From JAXMBN01 sp046349875 (GTDB lineage Bacteria; Planctomycetota; Planctomycetia; Pirellulales; Pirellulaceae): DNA of 64,000 bases. This document shows, piece by piece, positions 38,719 through 46,770 of this stretch. The stretch lies in contig JAXMBN010000019.1 of assembly GCA_046349875.1 (NCBI GenBank), forward strand, positions 1-64,000. Direction: 5' to 3'. The notes beneath the pieces are model-generated. The model ran no database searches. It saw nothing but the letters and a program-made list of their open reading frames with translations, and had not been told where the DNA came from. Position 1 is the stretch's first letter. The number at the start of each line of letters is the position of its first letter. Made by a program: the position numbers and the translations under genes.

Positions 38719-39313
38719 CTAGTCGAGCTTTCCTTCCACTGCTAGCTGATGGAAAAAGTGAGGGACTTTGTCCTGGTTTTTGAGGAGCCAATCGATGCTT
38801 GGTTCGTCGCTGAGGGCCTTGGCGATCGCCTTGGTCGTTGCCGCTCGATTGGTGCGGAAGAGAACCTCTGGATCGTATTTTTCATCGACGATGGAAGGGT
38901 CAAGCCATACCGAAACGATGATTCCCAGATCGTTGGCTTTGCTCTTGGGGATATGGCCTTCACGAACGGCATCAAGAACTCCGTGAGCGATAGCTGCTTG
39001 CACGGTTCCCATCAGGATGTTGGTGTACTTCGCGCTTGTTCACCGTAACTTTGCTGACCATCACCGTGGCGGGCTTCACTTGTACATCGCTATTGAGGAT
39101 CGCGAAAACCTTGGTGTGGCCTTTGACTTGATTTCCAATCAAATCCGCAATGGCATAACCGACCGGGCCATCCAACTCACCAATGACCACCTCGGTTTCG
39201 GCTGCCGACCAGGCTGGGGCTTCTTCGACGAGGGCTTCACCTGTCTTGAGGACGATACGCCCTACTTTCTTCTTCGGTGTTGCTTTTTTGATGGTTGCTT
39301 TTTTCTTGGCCAT
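38719..39313 (-). CDS. fae: Formaldehyde-activating-enzyme family protein, active-site histidine replaced (one frameshift)
   Basis: About 197 residues. A lysine-rich start (MAKKKATIKKATPKKKVG) precedes the Fae core: KTGEALVEEA, AAETEVVIGELDGPVGYAIA, KVFAILNSDVQVKPATVMVS and KVTVN; after an indel near 39033 the frame resumes as KYTNILMGTVQAAIAHGVLD, AVREGHIPKSKAND and IIVSVWLDP. GEALV and KP.T.M..KVT.N are Fae signatures. In methylotroph Fae the segment A-H-I-D-L-I-I-G contains the proposed catalytic His; here it reads A-E-T-E-V-V-I-G (Glu39, codon GAA). So it belongs to the family but may not condense formaldehyde with tetrahydromethanopterin. AGGA lies 7 bases before the ATG. Confidence 0.82.
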
Positions 39314-39517
39314 GATGGATTCCTAAACATGGGTGTGGAGTAACTTTGCTGATTCCACGTTGTACTCAGCCATTAGTCGCTTAGCAACCAGTTGGAATCC
39401 GGGAAAAGGGAGGCAAACCCCCTATTCGATTCTTGGTGGACTGGGACAATGTTTCCATGCCTTGGTTTGGCACCTGTGATTGGGCTGGAAAGCCCGAGGA
39501 AAGATCGGAGTACAAAC

Positions 39518-40765
39518 GTGGAACTTGAGCGATACAGTTTTGGAGTGGGGGATCGATTTGCGCATCAAGCGCGAGCTCAATTGGCCGCTTTTGAAAAGGC
39601 CAAAGAACTTGGCGTCACCGTAGTACCAGTCTGGAATAAATCCAACCGCGAACACACTTTTATCGGCTCGGAGCCTACTTCGGTGAAGGCCGCTGCGAAC
39701 AAGGCCATCGTCGATGCTGGCTGGACCGATGGTTGGCACGTTGATGCCGACCATATTCGACTGGAAACGGTCGATCGATTCATGAGTTCCTCGGATTTCT
39801 TTACGATCGATGTCGCCGATAGTATTGGACGTCGCGCATCGGATGCCGAGTTGCAAGCGTTTGTACAGCGCCATCCCGAATTGCTGGGCGAGGTTGCGAT
39901 TCCCGGTATCGATGCACCGATTGCGATGAATGCCACCGACGTCCTCGAAATCGCAGCAAAGTATCTCGAAGCAACGTGCGAGGCCGGACAAATCTATCGA
40001 CACATCGCCGCGGCCAAAGGAGAGGCAAATTTCATCGCCGAGGTCTCCATGGATGAGACCGATCTTCCGCAAACACCTCGCGATCTCTTGGTGATCCTGG
40101 CCGCATTGGCAGATCAGAAGATACGATTGCAGACGATTGCCCCAAAGTTTACAGGACGATTCAACAAGGGTGTTGACTATGTTGGTGATCTCGCTCAATT
40201 CGAACGCGAGTTTCGCGATGATCTGGCAGTCATTCGCTATGCCATCACTCGCTATGGTCTACCATCCAATCTCAAGCTGAGCATCCATAGTGGAAGTGAT
40301 AAATTTTCCCTCTATCCCATCGTGCGGCGATGTTTGAGCGAAACAGGAGCAGGCATCCATATCAAAACGGCCGGTACGACTTGGTTGGAAGAGCTAATCG
40401 GATTGTCGGAAGCAGGTGGTGATGGATTGGTGCTTGCCAAAGAGATCTATGCTCAGGCGTTGGAGCATATCGAAGAACTCTGCGGTCCCTATGCAAGTGT
40501 CATTGATATCGATCGAACCAAATTGCCTTCCGCCAACGATGTCCATGGGTGGAGTGGTACTCAACTAGCCAATGCCTTGCGGCATATTCCCAGCCATCCG
40601 CAGTTCAATGCAAACATGCGACAATTGTTGCACGTCGCTTTCAAGTTGGCCGCAAAAGCCGGGGCTCGGTATACACAATTGTTAGAGCAGCACGCTGATG
40701 TCGTTTCCAAGAATGTGACCGAAAACCTTTGGGATCGTCACGTGAAGCCTCTGTTCTTTGCGTGA
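39518..40765 (+). CDS. uxaE: Tagaturonate/fructuronate epimerase UxaE
   Basis: 415 residues. The family start is VELERYSFGVGDRFAHQARA, beginning at GTG 39518 with GGAG 7 bases upstream; in-frame ATGs further upstream lack similarity. Then VTVVPVWNKSNREHTFIGSE, WHVDADHIRLETVDRF (metal-site Asp/His), EVSMDETDLPQTPRDLLVIL, LKLSIHSGSDKFSLYPIVRR and AGIHIKTAGTTWLEELIGL. This matches UxaE, which interconverts tagaturonate and fructuronate in galacturonate use. It is followed 83 bases on by a sugar-phosphate isomerase-type gene, fitting a sugar-acid catabolic unit. Confidence 0.9.
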   Translation: MELERYSFGVGDRFAHQARAQLAAFEKAKELGVTVVPVWNKSNREHTFIGSEPTSVKAAANKAIVDAGWTDGWHVDADHIRLETVDRFMSSSDFFTIDVADSIGRRASDAELQAFVQRHPELLGEVAIPGIDAPIAMNATDVLEIAAKYLEATCEAGQIYRHIAAAKGEANFIAEVSMDETDLPQTPRDLLVILAALADQKIRLQTIAPKFTGRFNKGVDYVGDLAQFEREFRDDLAVIRYAITRYGLPSNLKLSIHSGSDKFSLYPIVRRCLSETGAGIHIKTAGTTWLEELIGLSEAGGDGLVLAKEIYAQALEHIEELCGPYASVIDIDRTKLPSANDVHGWSGTQLANALRHIPSHPQFNANMRQLLHVAFKLAAKAGARYTQLLEQHADVVSKNVTENLWDRHVKPLFFA

Positions 40766-40848
40766 GCGACAATGCGATTCTGTCGGTGTACGCTGATGTA
40801 GTGTGTCACTCGTTATTGTTTCGGGTGAGGATGGGGAGAAAGGCCGCG

Positions 40849-41661
40849 ATGAAATCTGCAATTACGATTTGTTTAGTACCGGAGGCTAAGTCGGGCCCGT
40901 TCGTGTTTCACGGCGATCTCGAACAGGGATGTCGCAAAGCGGCCGAGCTAGGCTTCGATGCCGTTGAAGTATTCACGCCAAGTGGCTCCTCGCCCCTTCT
41001 TTCGCCCCTACGGTCATTGCTTCAAACCCATTCCTTGTCGTTGGCAGCCGTGGGGACAGGGGCAGGATGGCTTTGTCATCAGTGGTCGCTTGCCTCTGCC
41101 GATCATGAAACGCGTTCGCACGCTCTTCAATTCATTGAATCGATCATCGACTTCGCAGGGGAATTGGGAGCTCCAGCGATCGTCGGATCGATGCAGGGAC
41201 GTGTTCTGCCGGGGCAAGATCGCGGCGAATGTCTTCGATGGCTTGAAGAAGGACTGGCAACTCTCGCGGAACGGGCCAAGCATTGGAACCAGCCTCTCTT
41301 TTATGAACCATTGAATCGATATGAGACCAATTTCTTCAATCGACAAGTCGATGCAATGCACTGGCTTGATGATGCGAAGGTCGACAACGTTCTCTTGCTG
41401 GCCGACCTGTTTCACATGAATATCGAAGAGAGCGATGTTGCCGGATCATTGCGAGAGATCCGCAATCGCTTGGGGCACATTCACTTTGCAGATTCCAATC
41501 GATGTGCAATCGGAATGGGCCACACGCAAATGAATCCGATCATGCACGTCTTGAAAGAGATCGAATATCGGGGATATCTTTCGGCCGAAGTCTTGCCGTT
41601 TCCCAATTCGTTGGAAGCAGCACGTCAAACGATGGACTCATTTCGTCATTGCGTTTCTTAA
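40849..41661 (+). CDS. Sugar phosphate isomerase/epimerase (AP-endonuclease 2 fold)
   Basis: 270 residues, TIM-barrel of the xylose-isomerase-like/AP endonuclease 2 superfamily: GCRKAAELGFDAVEVFTP, GELGAPAIVGSMQGRVLPGQ, PLFYEPLNRYETNFFNRQVD (metal Glu), VLLLADLFHMNIEESDVAGS (Asp/His), RLGHIHFADSNRCAIGMGHT (His) and YRGYLSAEVLPF (Glu). All typical divalent-metal ligands are present. Probably isomerises a sugar or sugar acid, perhaps in the same pathway as UxaE. Start at the ATG at 40849, where the fold begins. Confidence 0.85.
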   Translation: MKSAITICLVPEAKSGPFVFHGDLEQGCRKAAELGFDAVEVFTPSGSSPLLSPLRSLLQTHSLSLAAVGTGAGWLCHQWSLASADHETRSHALQFIESIIDFAGELGAPAIVGSMQGRVLPGQDRGECLRWLEEGLATLAERAKHWNQPLFYEPLNRYETNFFNRQVDAMHWLDDAKVDNVLLLADLFHMNIEESDVAGSLREIRNRLGHIHFADSNRCAIGMGHTQMNPIMHVLKEIEYRGYLSAEVLPFPNSLEAARQTMDSFRHCVS

Positions 41662-41678
41662 CCTAACGCAGTCACGAA

Positions 41679-42482
41679 TTATAAGAATCTTTCGAGCCAA
41701 CTCGGGGCCAAGCGATGAGCCCAGACCAGGAGCTTGCCACCGAGGCTTAGAATGGAATCGCGGCGATGCCGAGGGATGGATCGAAGGATCTGCTCGGCGA
41801 CCACTTCGGTCGACATGCTTCCTAAAGATCGACTTTGAAGTCCTTGGGGTGTATCCACCAAAGACTCAAAGAACTCAGACCGCGTGGTGCTTGGGCTAGC
41901 CATCAACATGTGAACCGAAGAGCCTCGCAATTCGCATCGCAATGATTCGTGCCAACCTCGCATGGCAAACTTCGCGGCACAATACTCGCTCTTGTTGGGA
42001 ACAGCCACATGTCCCAGCACCGAACCGACGTTCATGACAAAGCTCAGCTTGGCACTTCGCAAGGAAGGAAGAAGCGCCCGAGTCAATTCGACCGGTGCAA
42101 AGAAGTCGATTTCCATGATCTTGCGCAATCGATCTTCGGATGCTTGCTCAAAAGGCCCGATAGCCCCAGCCCCCGCATTATTGATAAGACCATCGAGCAC
42201 CGGCGTTTGCGTCTGAACCCAATTCACGAGAGCGGCTCGATCGCTAGCGACGGTTAGGTCACACGCATACCACCGAAGGCAAGGAACAGACTTGTCCAAA
42301 CAGAGATCGGAGGCTTGATTAGCAAGGGATTCTAAACGATCGCCTCGACGCGCTGTCGCAAGTACATGGGCACCTCGACGCACCAGGCCTAGCGCAAGGG
42401 CATGCCCAATGCCACTGGATGCACCGGTAACGAGAACTTTCTTCTGAGCCCAAAATTCGCGATGCGAAGCGGTGGCTGGCAT
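41679..42482 (-). CDS. Short-chain dehydrogenase/reductase
   Basis: 267 residues. Rossmann NAD(P) motif VLVTGASSGIGHALALG near the N-terminus, NNAG motif in LDGLINNAGAGAIGPFEQAS, catalytic Ser in MNVGSVLGHVAVPN and YxxxK in SEYCAAKFAMRGWHE. The ARRGDR segment after strand 2 suggests NADP(H). C-terminus ends with a hydrophobic, membrane-leaning stretch (LLVWAHRLAPSW). Substrate unknown. It starts 2 bases after the GT2 stop, so both are co-translated. Confidence 0.9.
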   Translation of the reverse strand: MPATASHREFWAQKKVLVTGASSGIGHALALGLVRRGAHVLATARRGDRLESLANQASDLCLDKSVPCLRWYACDLTVASDRAALVNWVQTQTPVLDGLINNAGAGAIGPFEQASEDRLRKIMEIDFFAPVELTRALLPSLRSAKLSFVMNVGSVLGHVAVPNKSEYCAAKFAMRGWHESLRCELRGSSVHMLMASPSTTRSEFFESLVDTPQGLQSRSLGSMSTEVVAEQILRSIPRHRRDSILSLGGKLLVWAHRLAPSWLERFL

Positions 42483-42484
42483 GT

Positions 42485-43270
42485 TCAATGCGATGCCGTT
42501 GGTGGAGTGCCTGGAATTGGGTTGTTTTCTAAGTTGGCATTGACCTGTTGAATGTAATTGCGTCCCTTCTTGGTGAAGGGATGGATCAGATTGTAGTAGA
42601 AGATGTACCACAGTGCTTCGAAACCATCGCTGATCCCAATCTTCTTGCCCTCTTCGTACGTTCGACCGTAATAAGAGATTGGTACCTCATAAGTTCGGCA
42701 ACGCGTCTTGCAGATCATCGCTGTGATCTCGATTTCCATTCCGAAACCATGGCTCGTCAGAACCAATGGTTGAATGACCTCGCGGCGGAAGGCCTTGTAA
42801 CAGGTCTCGATATCCGACATGTTCCGATTGGTGAGTATGTTGGATAGAAACGTTAGGCCTTTGTTGGCCAAGTAGTGATAGAAGTACAGAACGCGGGCAG
42901 CCCGTTTGACGAGAAATCGGCTTCCATAAACGACGTCGGCAACGCCATGAAGAATCGGTGCTACGACATCCGGAATCTCGGAAGGATCATACTCAAGATC
43001 GGCGTCTTGGATGATGACGATATCGCCAGTACATTCCGAAATGGCTCGGGCGATCGCTGCGGTCTTGCCCATGTTGTTCGGCTGTTGGAACAACTTGATG
43101 AACGAGTGGCGGTCTGCCCATTCCCGGCAGATGGCTGCAGTCCCATCGGACGAACCATCGTCGACAACAATGATCTCGACCGACTCAAACGGAAGCCGCA
43201 ATAGTCGCTCGAAGACTTTGGCGATGAGCTTCTCTTCGTTGTACGCTGGAATCAGAATCGAGATCTTCAC
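42485..43270 (-). CDS. Glycosyltransferase family 2, DPM1-like
   Basis: 261 residues. GT-A fold: ISILIPAYNEEKLIAKVFER, IIVVDDGSSDGTAAICREWA, IAISECTGDIVIIQDADLEY (DxD-type), VVYGSRFLVKRAARVLYFYH and NRNMSDIETCYKAFRREVIQ, then GFGMEIEITA. These match dolichol/undecaprenyl-phosphate mannosyl- or glucosyl-transferases without a C-terminal membrane domain. Probably loads a sugar onto a lipid carrier for glycan or glycoprotein synthesis. Confidence 0.9.
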   Translation of the reverse strand: MKISILIPAYNEEKLIAKVFERLLRLPFESVEIIVVDDGSSDGTAAICREWADRHSFIKLFQQPNNMGKTAAIARAISECTGDIVIIQDADLEYDPSEIPDVVAPILHGVADVVYGSRFLVKRAARVLYFYHYLANKGLTFLSNILTNRNMSDIETCYKAFRREVIQPLVLTSHGFGMEIEITAMICKTRCRTYEVPISYYGRTYEEGKKIGISDGFEALWYIFYYNLIHPFTKKGRNYIQQVNANLENNPIPGTPPTASH

Positions 43271-43316
43271 TCGCGCTACCTTTGAGCGAGAAACGCTTGG
43301 AATGCGAGCTTCGGAA

Positions 43317-43772
43317 TTACGGGCTTACGGCCACCGAGTTATCGGATTCACTCGATTCCGTACCCACTCCTGATTGCTCGCGGAGAACGCGATCCAGTAT
43401 ACCGTTCACAAACTGTCCGGAGTTGCGACTGCCATAGCGTTTGGCCAAGTCGACGGCCTCGTTGATCGCCACACGACCGGGAACGCCACCCAAAACCATC
43501 TCATACGTCGCAAGCCGAAGTACATTGCGATCGATCGGAGACATGCGTTTCACCGACCAATTGGCCGCATGCTGCGTCAACGTTTTATCCAGCACTTGAC
43601 GATTTTTGCGAACCCCAGCAAGAAGCTCACGCGCAAAGGCCACCAATGGTTTGTTCTCGCGCAAACGATCGACAAGAAATTGATCCGCTACCGCCAAATT
43701 GCGAGTAGGGTTCATATCGTCTTCGTAGAGAACTTGAAGAACAACTTCACGTGCACGTCGGCGAGTGGTCAT
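43317..43772 (-). CDS. nusB: Transcription antitermination factor NusB
   Basis: 151 residues: RRRAREVVLQVLYEDDMNPT, DRLRENKPLVAFARELLAGV, NWSVKRMSPIDRNVLRLATY, VAINEAVDLAKRYGSRNSGQ and FVNGILDRVLRE. This is the complete NusB fold. Start at the ATG at 43772. It binds boxA RNA with NusE in rRNA antitermination. The usual neighbours ribH and ribE are not visible here; it is followed by GT2 and SDR genes on the same strand. Confidence 0.95.
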   Translation of the reverse strand: MTTRRRAREVVLQVLYEDDMNPTRNLAVADQFLVDRLRENKPLVAFARELLAGVRKNRQVLDKTLTQHAANWSVKRMSPIDRNVLRLATYEMVLGGVPGRVAINEAVDLAKRYGSRNSGQFVNGILDRVLREQSGVGTESSESDNSVAVSP

Positions 43773-43902
43773 CGGTAGTGAGTTCGAGGGGTGAGTGGTT
43801 TGTGTGAGACTCCTTCTAGAATAACCCAAGCCATCCTGTTCGTGAATGCCTACCGGCCCAAGCTTGGCGAGCTTCATGCAGCACTTTGGCATGAACCCAC
43901 GA

Positions 43903-43936
43903 AAAAACCCGAAGATGTTGCCACCTTCGGGTTTTT
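43903..43936 (-). terminator. Rho-independent terminator after the PDZ gene
   Basis: AAAAACCCGAAG (43903-43914) and CTTCGGGTTTTT (43925-43936), 12 perfect pairs with a 10-base loop. On the minus strand it follows the PDZ-gene stop (43970) and has a T-run. It can also work toward nusB transcription from the right. Confidence 0.88.
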
Positions 43937-43969
43937 GCAGGCGATTTTCAATCGGTTCAACTCGAGCGA

Positions 43970-45244
43970 TTATTTGTCTTGCTTGAGCGACTTGATCAAG
44001 GATTTGAGTTCTTTGAGTTCGGCACGAAGCTCACTGAGCTCTTCCTTCACAGATTCCATTTCCTTGTTCATGTGTGGAGGACCAGGAATCACCATCGGAA
44101 CTCCTTTAGCGTTCGGAGGCAGCACGAATCCCTTCATCTCTCCCGAAAGCCCTTCAAAGGCCTTCTTGAGTTCTTTGGGGAGATGTTCGATCTGTCCCAT
44201 ATTGTCGGAAGTGATCGAGATCGCAGCCGATTCCTTGCGAGGCTTGATATCGACCGTCTTTTCCTTACCGCTGCGATCGAGGATGATCTTGACGACGCGA
44301 TCTTCCTTGCCCGCTTCTTGAACATGAGCGATCAGGTCGGATGGAGAACCAATTTTCTTGCCGTCGACCTTGACGATGACATCTTCCACTTCGATACCGG
44401 CTTTGGCGGCAGGCGAATCATCGTACACCGCTTTCACGATGAGTTTCTGTTCGCCTTCCTTGTCATCATCGTCATCGTCGTCTTCATCCGAACCAAGTGC
44501 CACGCCGATCACATAGCGAGGCTTGGCATCAGCCGTGGAAAACGAAAATGCGCCAGGTCCACCGCTACCACCAAAGTGATGCGTCACCCCGGTGTTCACC
44601 TTACCATGAACCGACTCGAGAGACTTCATGACCTTCTCGATCACTTTGGCATCAACGCCATTTTCCTCGAGTTGCTTCTTGACCTTTTCCTTCATCTCAT
44701 CGTGGATATGCGTTTGAATCTTAATCTGACCACCTTGAGCAGGTGATGCGACCCAGGTTTGCACTTGAGGCTTGGCTTGCTGCAACACGATCTTCTGTTG
44801 CTTGCCATCTTTGTCCAAAACCACGACTTCGCGATTCACCTGGACTTCGATTTCTTTTTTCGACTCAGGTGGTTGGGAGTCGCCCGACTTGGATTCTTCG
44901 GCACGGACTTCCAGTCGAACGACTTTGTTTTCTTGGTCATCTTTGGAGGCCATTGCCTTTTCGATGGCTGCGAGAACTTTGGCTCGCTTTTCGCCATCTA
45001 CACCGGACTCATCCAACTGCTTCAAAACCTTGTCGAGGACTTGTTTCTTGTCCTTACCTTGGGCTTCGACGACCGCCACATGAACCTTCTTTTCGCCCGA
45101 AGATTCTTGACCATCCAGTGGATGACCTTGAACGACGATGACTTGGCGAGCTTCCTTGGCTTCCTTCGCCTCTTGAGCAACGATTGGGGAGGCCATCAGG
45201 CTTAGGCCTGTGGCGACATGTCCTAGTTTCCAAACCAATTTCAT
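43970..45244 (-). CDS. Exported PDZ-domain protein of an ECF sigma operon
   Basis: 424 residues. Signal peptide (LGHVATGLSLMASPIVAQ), then a highly charged Lys/Glu region with two similar segments (QLDESGVDGEKRAKVLAAIE and QLEENGVDAKVIEKVMKSLE), an Asp run (DEDDDDDDDKEGE), a PDZ domain (VYDDSPAAKAGIEVEDVIVK, VDGKKIGSPSDLIAHVQE, VKIILDRSGKEKTVDI) and a C-terminal coiled coil (EMESVKEELSELRAELKELK). No protease domain. Start at the ATG at 45244 (AAGGAG 7 bases upstream). It is the third gene after an ECF sigma factor and its anti-sigma factor, so it is likely part of an envelope-sensing circuit. Function unknown. Confidence 0.85.
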   Translation of the reverse strand: MKLVWKLGHVATGLSLMASPIVAQEAKEAKEARQVIVVQGHPLDGQESSGEKKVHVAVVEAQGKDKKQVLDKVLKQLDESGVDGEKRAKVLAAIEKAMASKDDQENKVVRLEVRAEESKSGDSQPPESKKEIEVQVNREVVVLDKDGKQQKIVLQQAKPQVQTWVASPAQGGQIKIQTHIHDEMKEKVKKQLEENGVDAKVIEKVMKSLESVHGKVNTGVTHHFGGSGGPGAFSFSTADAKPRYVIGVALGSDEDDDDDDDKEGEQKLIVKAVYDDSPAAKAGIEVEDVIVKVDGKKIGSPSDLIAHVQEAGKEDRVVKIILDRSGKEKTVDIKPRKESAAISITSDNMGQIEHLPKELKKAFEGLSGEMKGFVLPPNAKGVPMVIPGPPHMNKEMESVKEELSELRAELKELKSLIKSLKQDK

Positions 45245-45280
45245 TCCACACTCCTTATTCACCATTGAAGATAATAAAAA

Positions 45281-45967
45281 TTACTGCGCTACCGAGCGAA
45301 GGTTGACGTTGCGTACCGGCACCACAACTTGTCGACCATCGGGAAGCTGGCCTTCGAAAAACTCGGTTTCGACTTGCAATTGAACACCTCGGCGAAGCAA
45401 TTCACGTTGCAATCGCTCGACTTCTGCAACGGGCGCTCCCATGAGACTTGCAGGATCGAGTTCCGAAACTTGATACAGCGGAAGCTCCTGCGCAGGAGCC
45501 CCTTCGGAAACCCAGCGAAGCTTACCTGCTTCAATAGGCCCCGACGTCATTCCAGCCATCGCTGGACCTGATGGATTGGAGGATTGGGAGAGGCCACGCA
45601 AGTACGAGCCTCCGAAGTAGCCCAAGCACATAAACAGAAGCGAAGCCGCAATCGCTAATGGAGGCATGCTGAAACGTATGGATGCTTGCGATGCCGATCC
45701 CGATGGAACAGGCTGCGCTTTGGGGATATCCACTATCGTATCGATCGAGGATTGCAATCGAGGTATCCGCAAAGTTTGGTCGGCATCCCCCTTCAACGAC
45801 ACGATGGTCTGCTGAAAATCGCGATCCTCGATCAACGCCAAGGCAATCTCCTTCCATTGCTGTGGAGATTCCTCGATCTGTTGAAGAAAGGCCGCTCGCT
45901 CGCGATGGCTCAGCTCACCATCGATCAGCCTTTGTAGTAACAGTGTATCGATCATCTGACGAGTCAC
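45281..45967 (-). CDS. Membrane anti-sigma factor
   Basis: 228 residues. N-terminal cytoplasmic part with LLLQRLIDGELSHRERAAFL, like zinc-less anti-sigma domains, one transmembrane helix (LAIAASLLFMCLGYFGGSYL, about residues 103-122) and a periplasmic C-terminus (ELPLYQVSELDPASLMGAPV, GRQVVVPVRNVNLRSV). Encoded between the ECF sigma gene and the PDZ gene, as expected of a cognate anti-sigma factor. GTG at 45967 is the first start; an ATG at 45955 is equally possible. Confidence 0.8.
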   Translation of the reverse strand: MTRQMIDTLLLQRLIDGELSHRERAAFLQQIEESPQQWKEIALALIEDRDFQQTIVSLKGDADQTLRIPRLQSSIDTIVDIPKAQPVPSGSASQASIRFSMPPLAIAASLLFMCLGYFGGSYLRGLSQSSNPSGPAMAGMTSGPIEAGKLRWVSEGAPAQELPLYQVSELDPASLMGAPVAEVERLQRELLRRGVQLQVETEFFEGQLPDGRQVVVPVRNVNLRSVAQ

Positions 45968-46023
45968 GATGTTGGTCTCACTTCCCTAACGATAAATTGC
46001 AATGGAACGATTCCAAAAAATCC

Positions 46024-46599
46024 TTAACTACCTGCTAACAAATCTCGCATCGCTTCCCTGGCTCGAAGCAATCGATACTCGACCGTCTTGATCGAGATAC
46101 CTAGCCGATCGGACAAATCCTTGTAACTCCAACCCTCGGTGTACTTGAGCATGAGGATTTGGCGGTCGGATTCATTGAGCTGACGAAGGGCCTTCTTGAC
46201 GGAAACGGCCGTCTCCTCCTTCATCAGCCAATGCCCGTTGGCGTTGGTGGCTTCTTCATCGACCGACTGTGTCGTATGGCGACTATAACCTTCCATCAAC
46301 CGCCGTTGTCGGCCCAAAAAGCGGCGATGGTTGATCACCTTGCGAAGAGCGATGCGATACAACCACGGAGCCACTTTCTGTGGTTCGGTAGGGCGATTGG
46401 GCTGCTTCAAAATCGCGATCGCCAAATCCTGCATCACATCTTCGGCCGCATGCGCATCTCCGAGTCGGGCACGAACCACCGTTTCTAACCATTGCCGATT
46501 CTCGTTGAACATGGCAGTCCAATCGATCTTGGGCACGGTCATCGCACTATCTGGTGGAAATCCCATCGTCGCTTCTGCTGCTAAGGTGACTGCGGTCAT
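46024..46599 (-). CDS. ECF-type RNA polymerase sigma factor
   Basis: 191 residues. Sigma-2 region: RQWLETVVRARLGDAHAAED, VMQDLAIAILKQPNRP, APWLYRIALRKVINHRRFLG. Sigma-4 region: KKALRQLNESDRQILMLKYT, EGWSYKDLSDRLGISIKTVE and YRLLRAREAMRDL. Both core- and promoter-contacting parts are present. Start at the ATG at 46599. It heads the operon with the anti-sigma factor and PDZ protein and faces a divergent lipoprotein gene 171 bases away. Confidence 0.93.
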   Translation of the reverse strand: MTAVTLAAEATMGFPPDSAMTVPKIDWTAMFNENRQWLETVVRARLGDAHAAEDVMQDLAIAILKQPNRPTEPQKVAPWLYRIALRKVINHRRFLGRQRRLMEGYSRHTTQSVDEEATNANGHWLMKEETAVSVKKALRQLNESDRQILMLKYTEGWSYKDLSDRLGISIKTVEYRLLRAREAMRDLLAGS

Positions 46600-46770
46600 G
46601 ATGCAGTTAAGTCGCTTTGTGTATGCGTTTCCCTTATATTTTGTCTGCCGTTGGCAAAATTGGCGCGAATCCCTGGACTTTTGGCAAGAGATTTCCCCAC
46701 CCAGCGAATGGCTTAGCGTGAAACCCAGTTCCAAGAGTTGTTCGCACCCGCCAAAGGAAGTAGGTGTCGT

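Noticed and set aside
38972..39040. Programmed frameshift in the fae-like gene
   Set aside because: No slippery heptamer or pseudoknot seen at the junction, and many other genes in the contig show similar single-base breaks.
43979..45205. Plus-strand open frames opposite the PDZ gene
   Set aside because: Caused by the Lys/Glu/Asp-rich codons of the minus-strand gene; no start signals or similarity.
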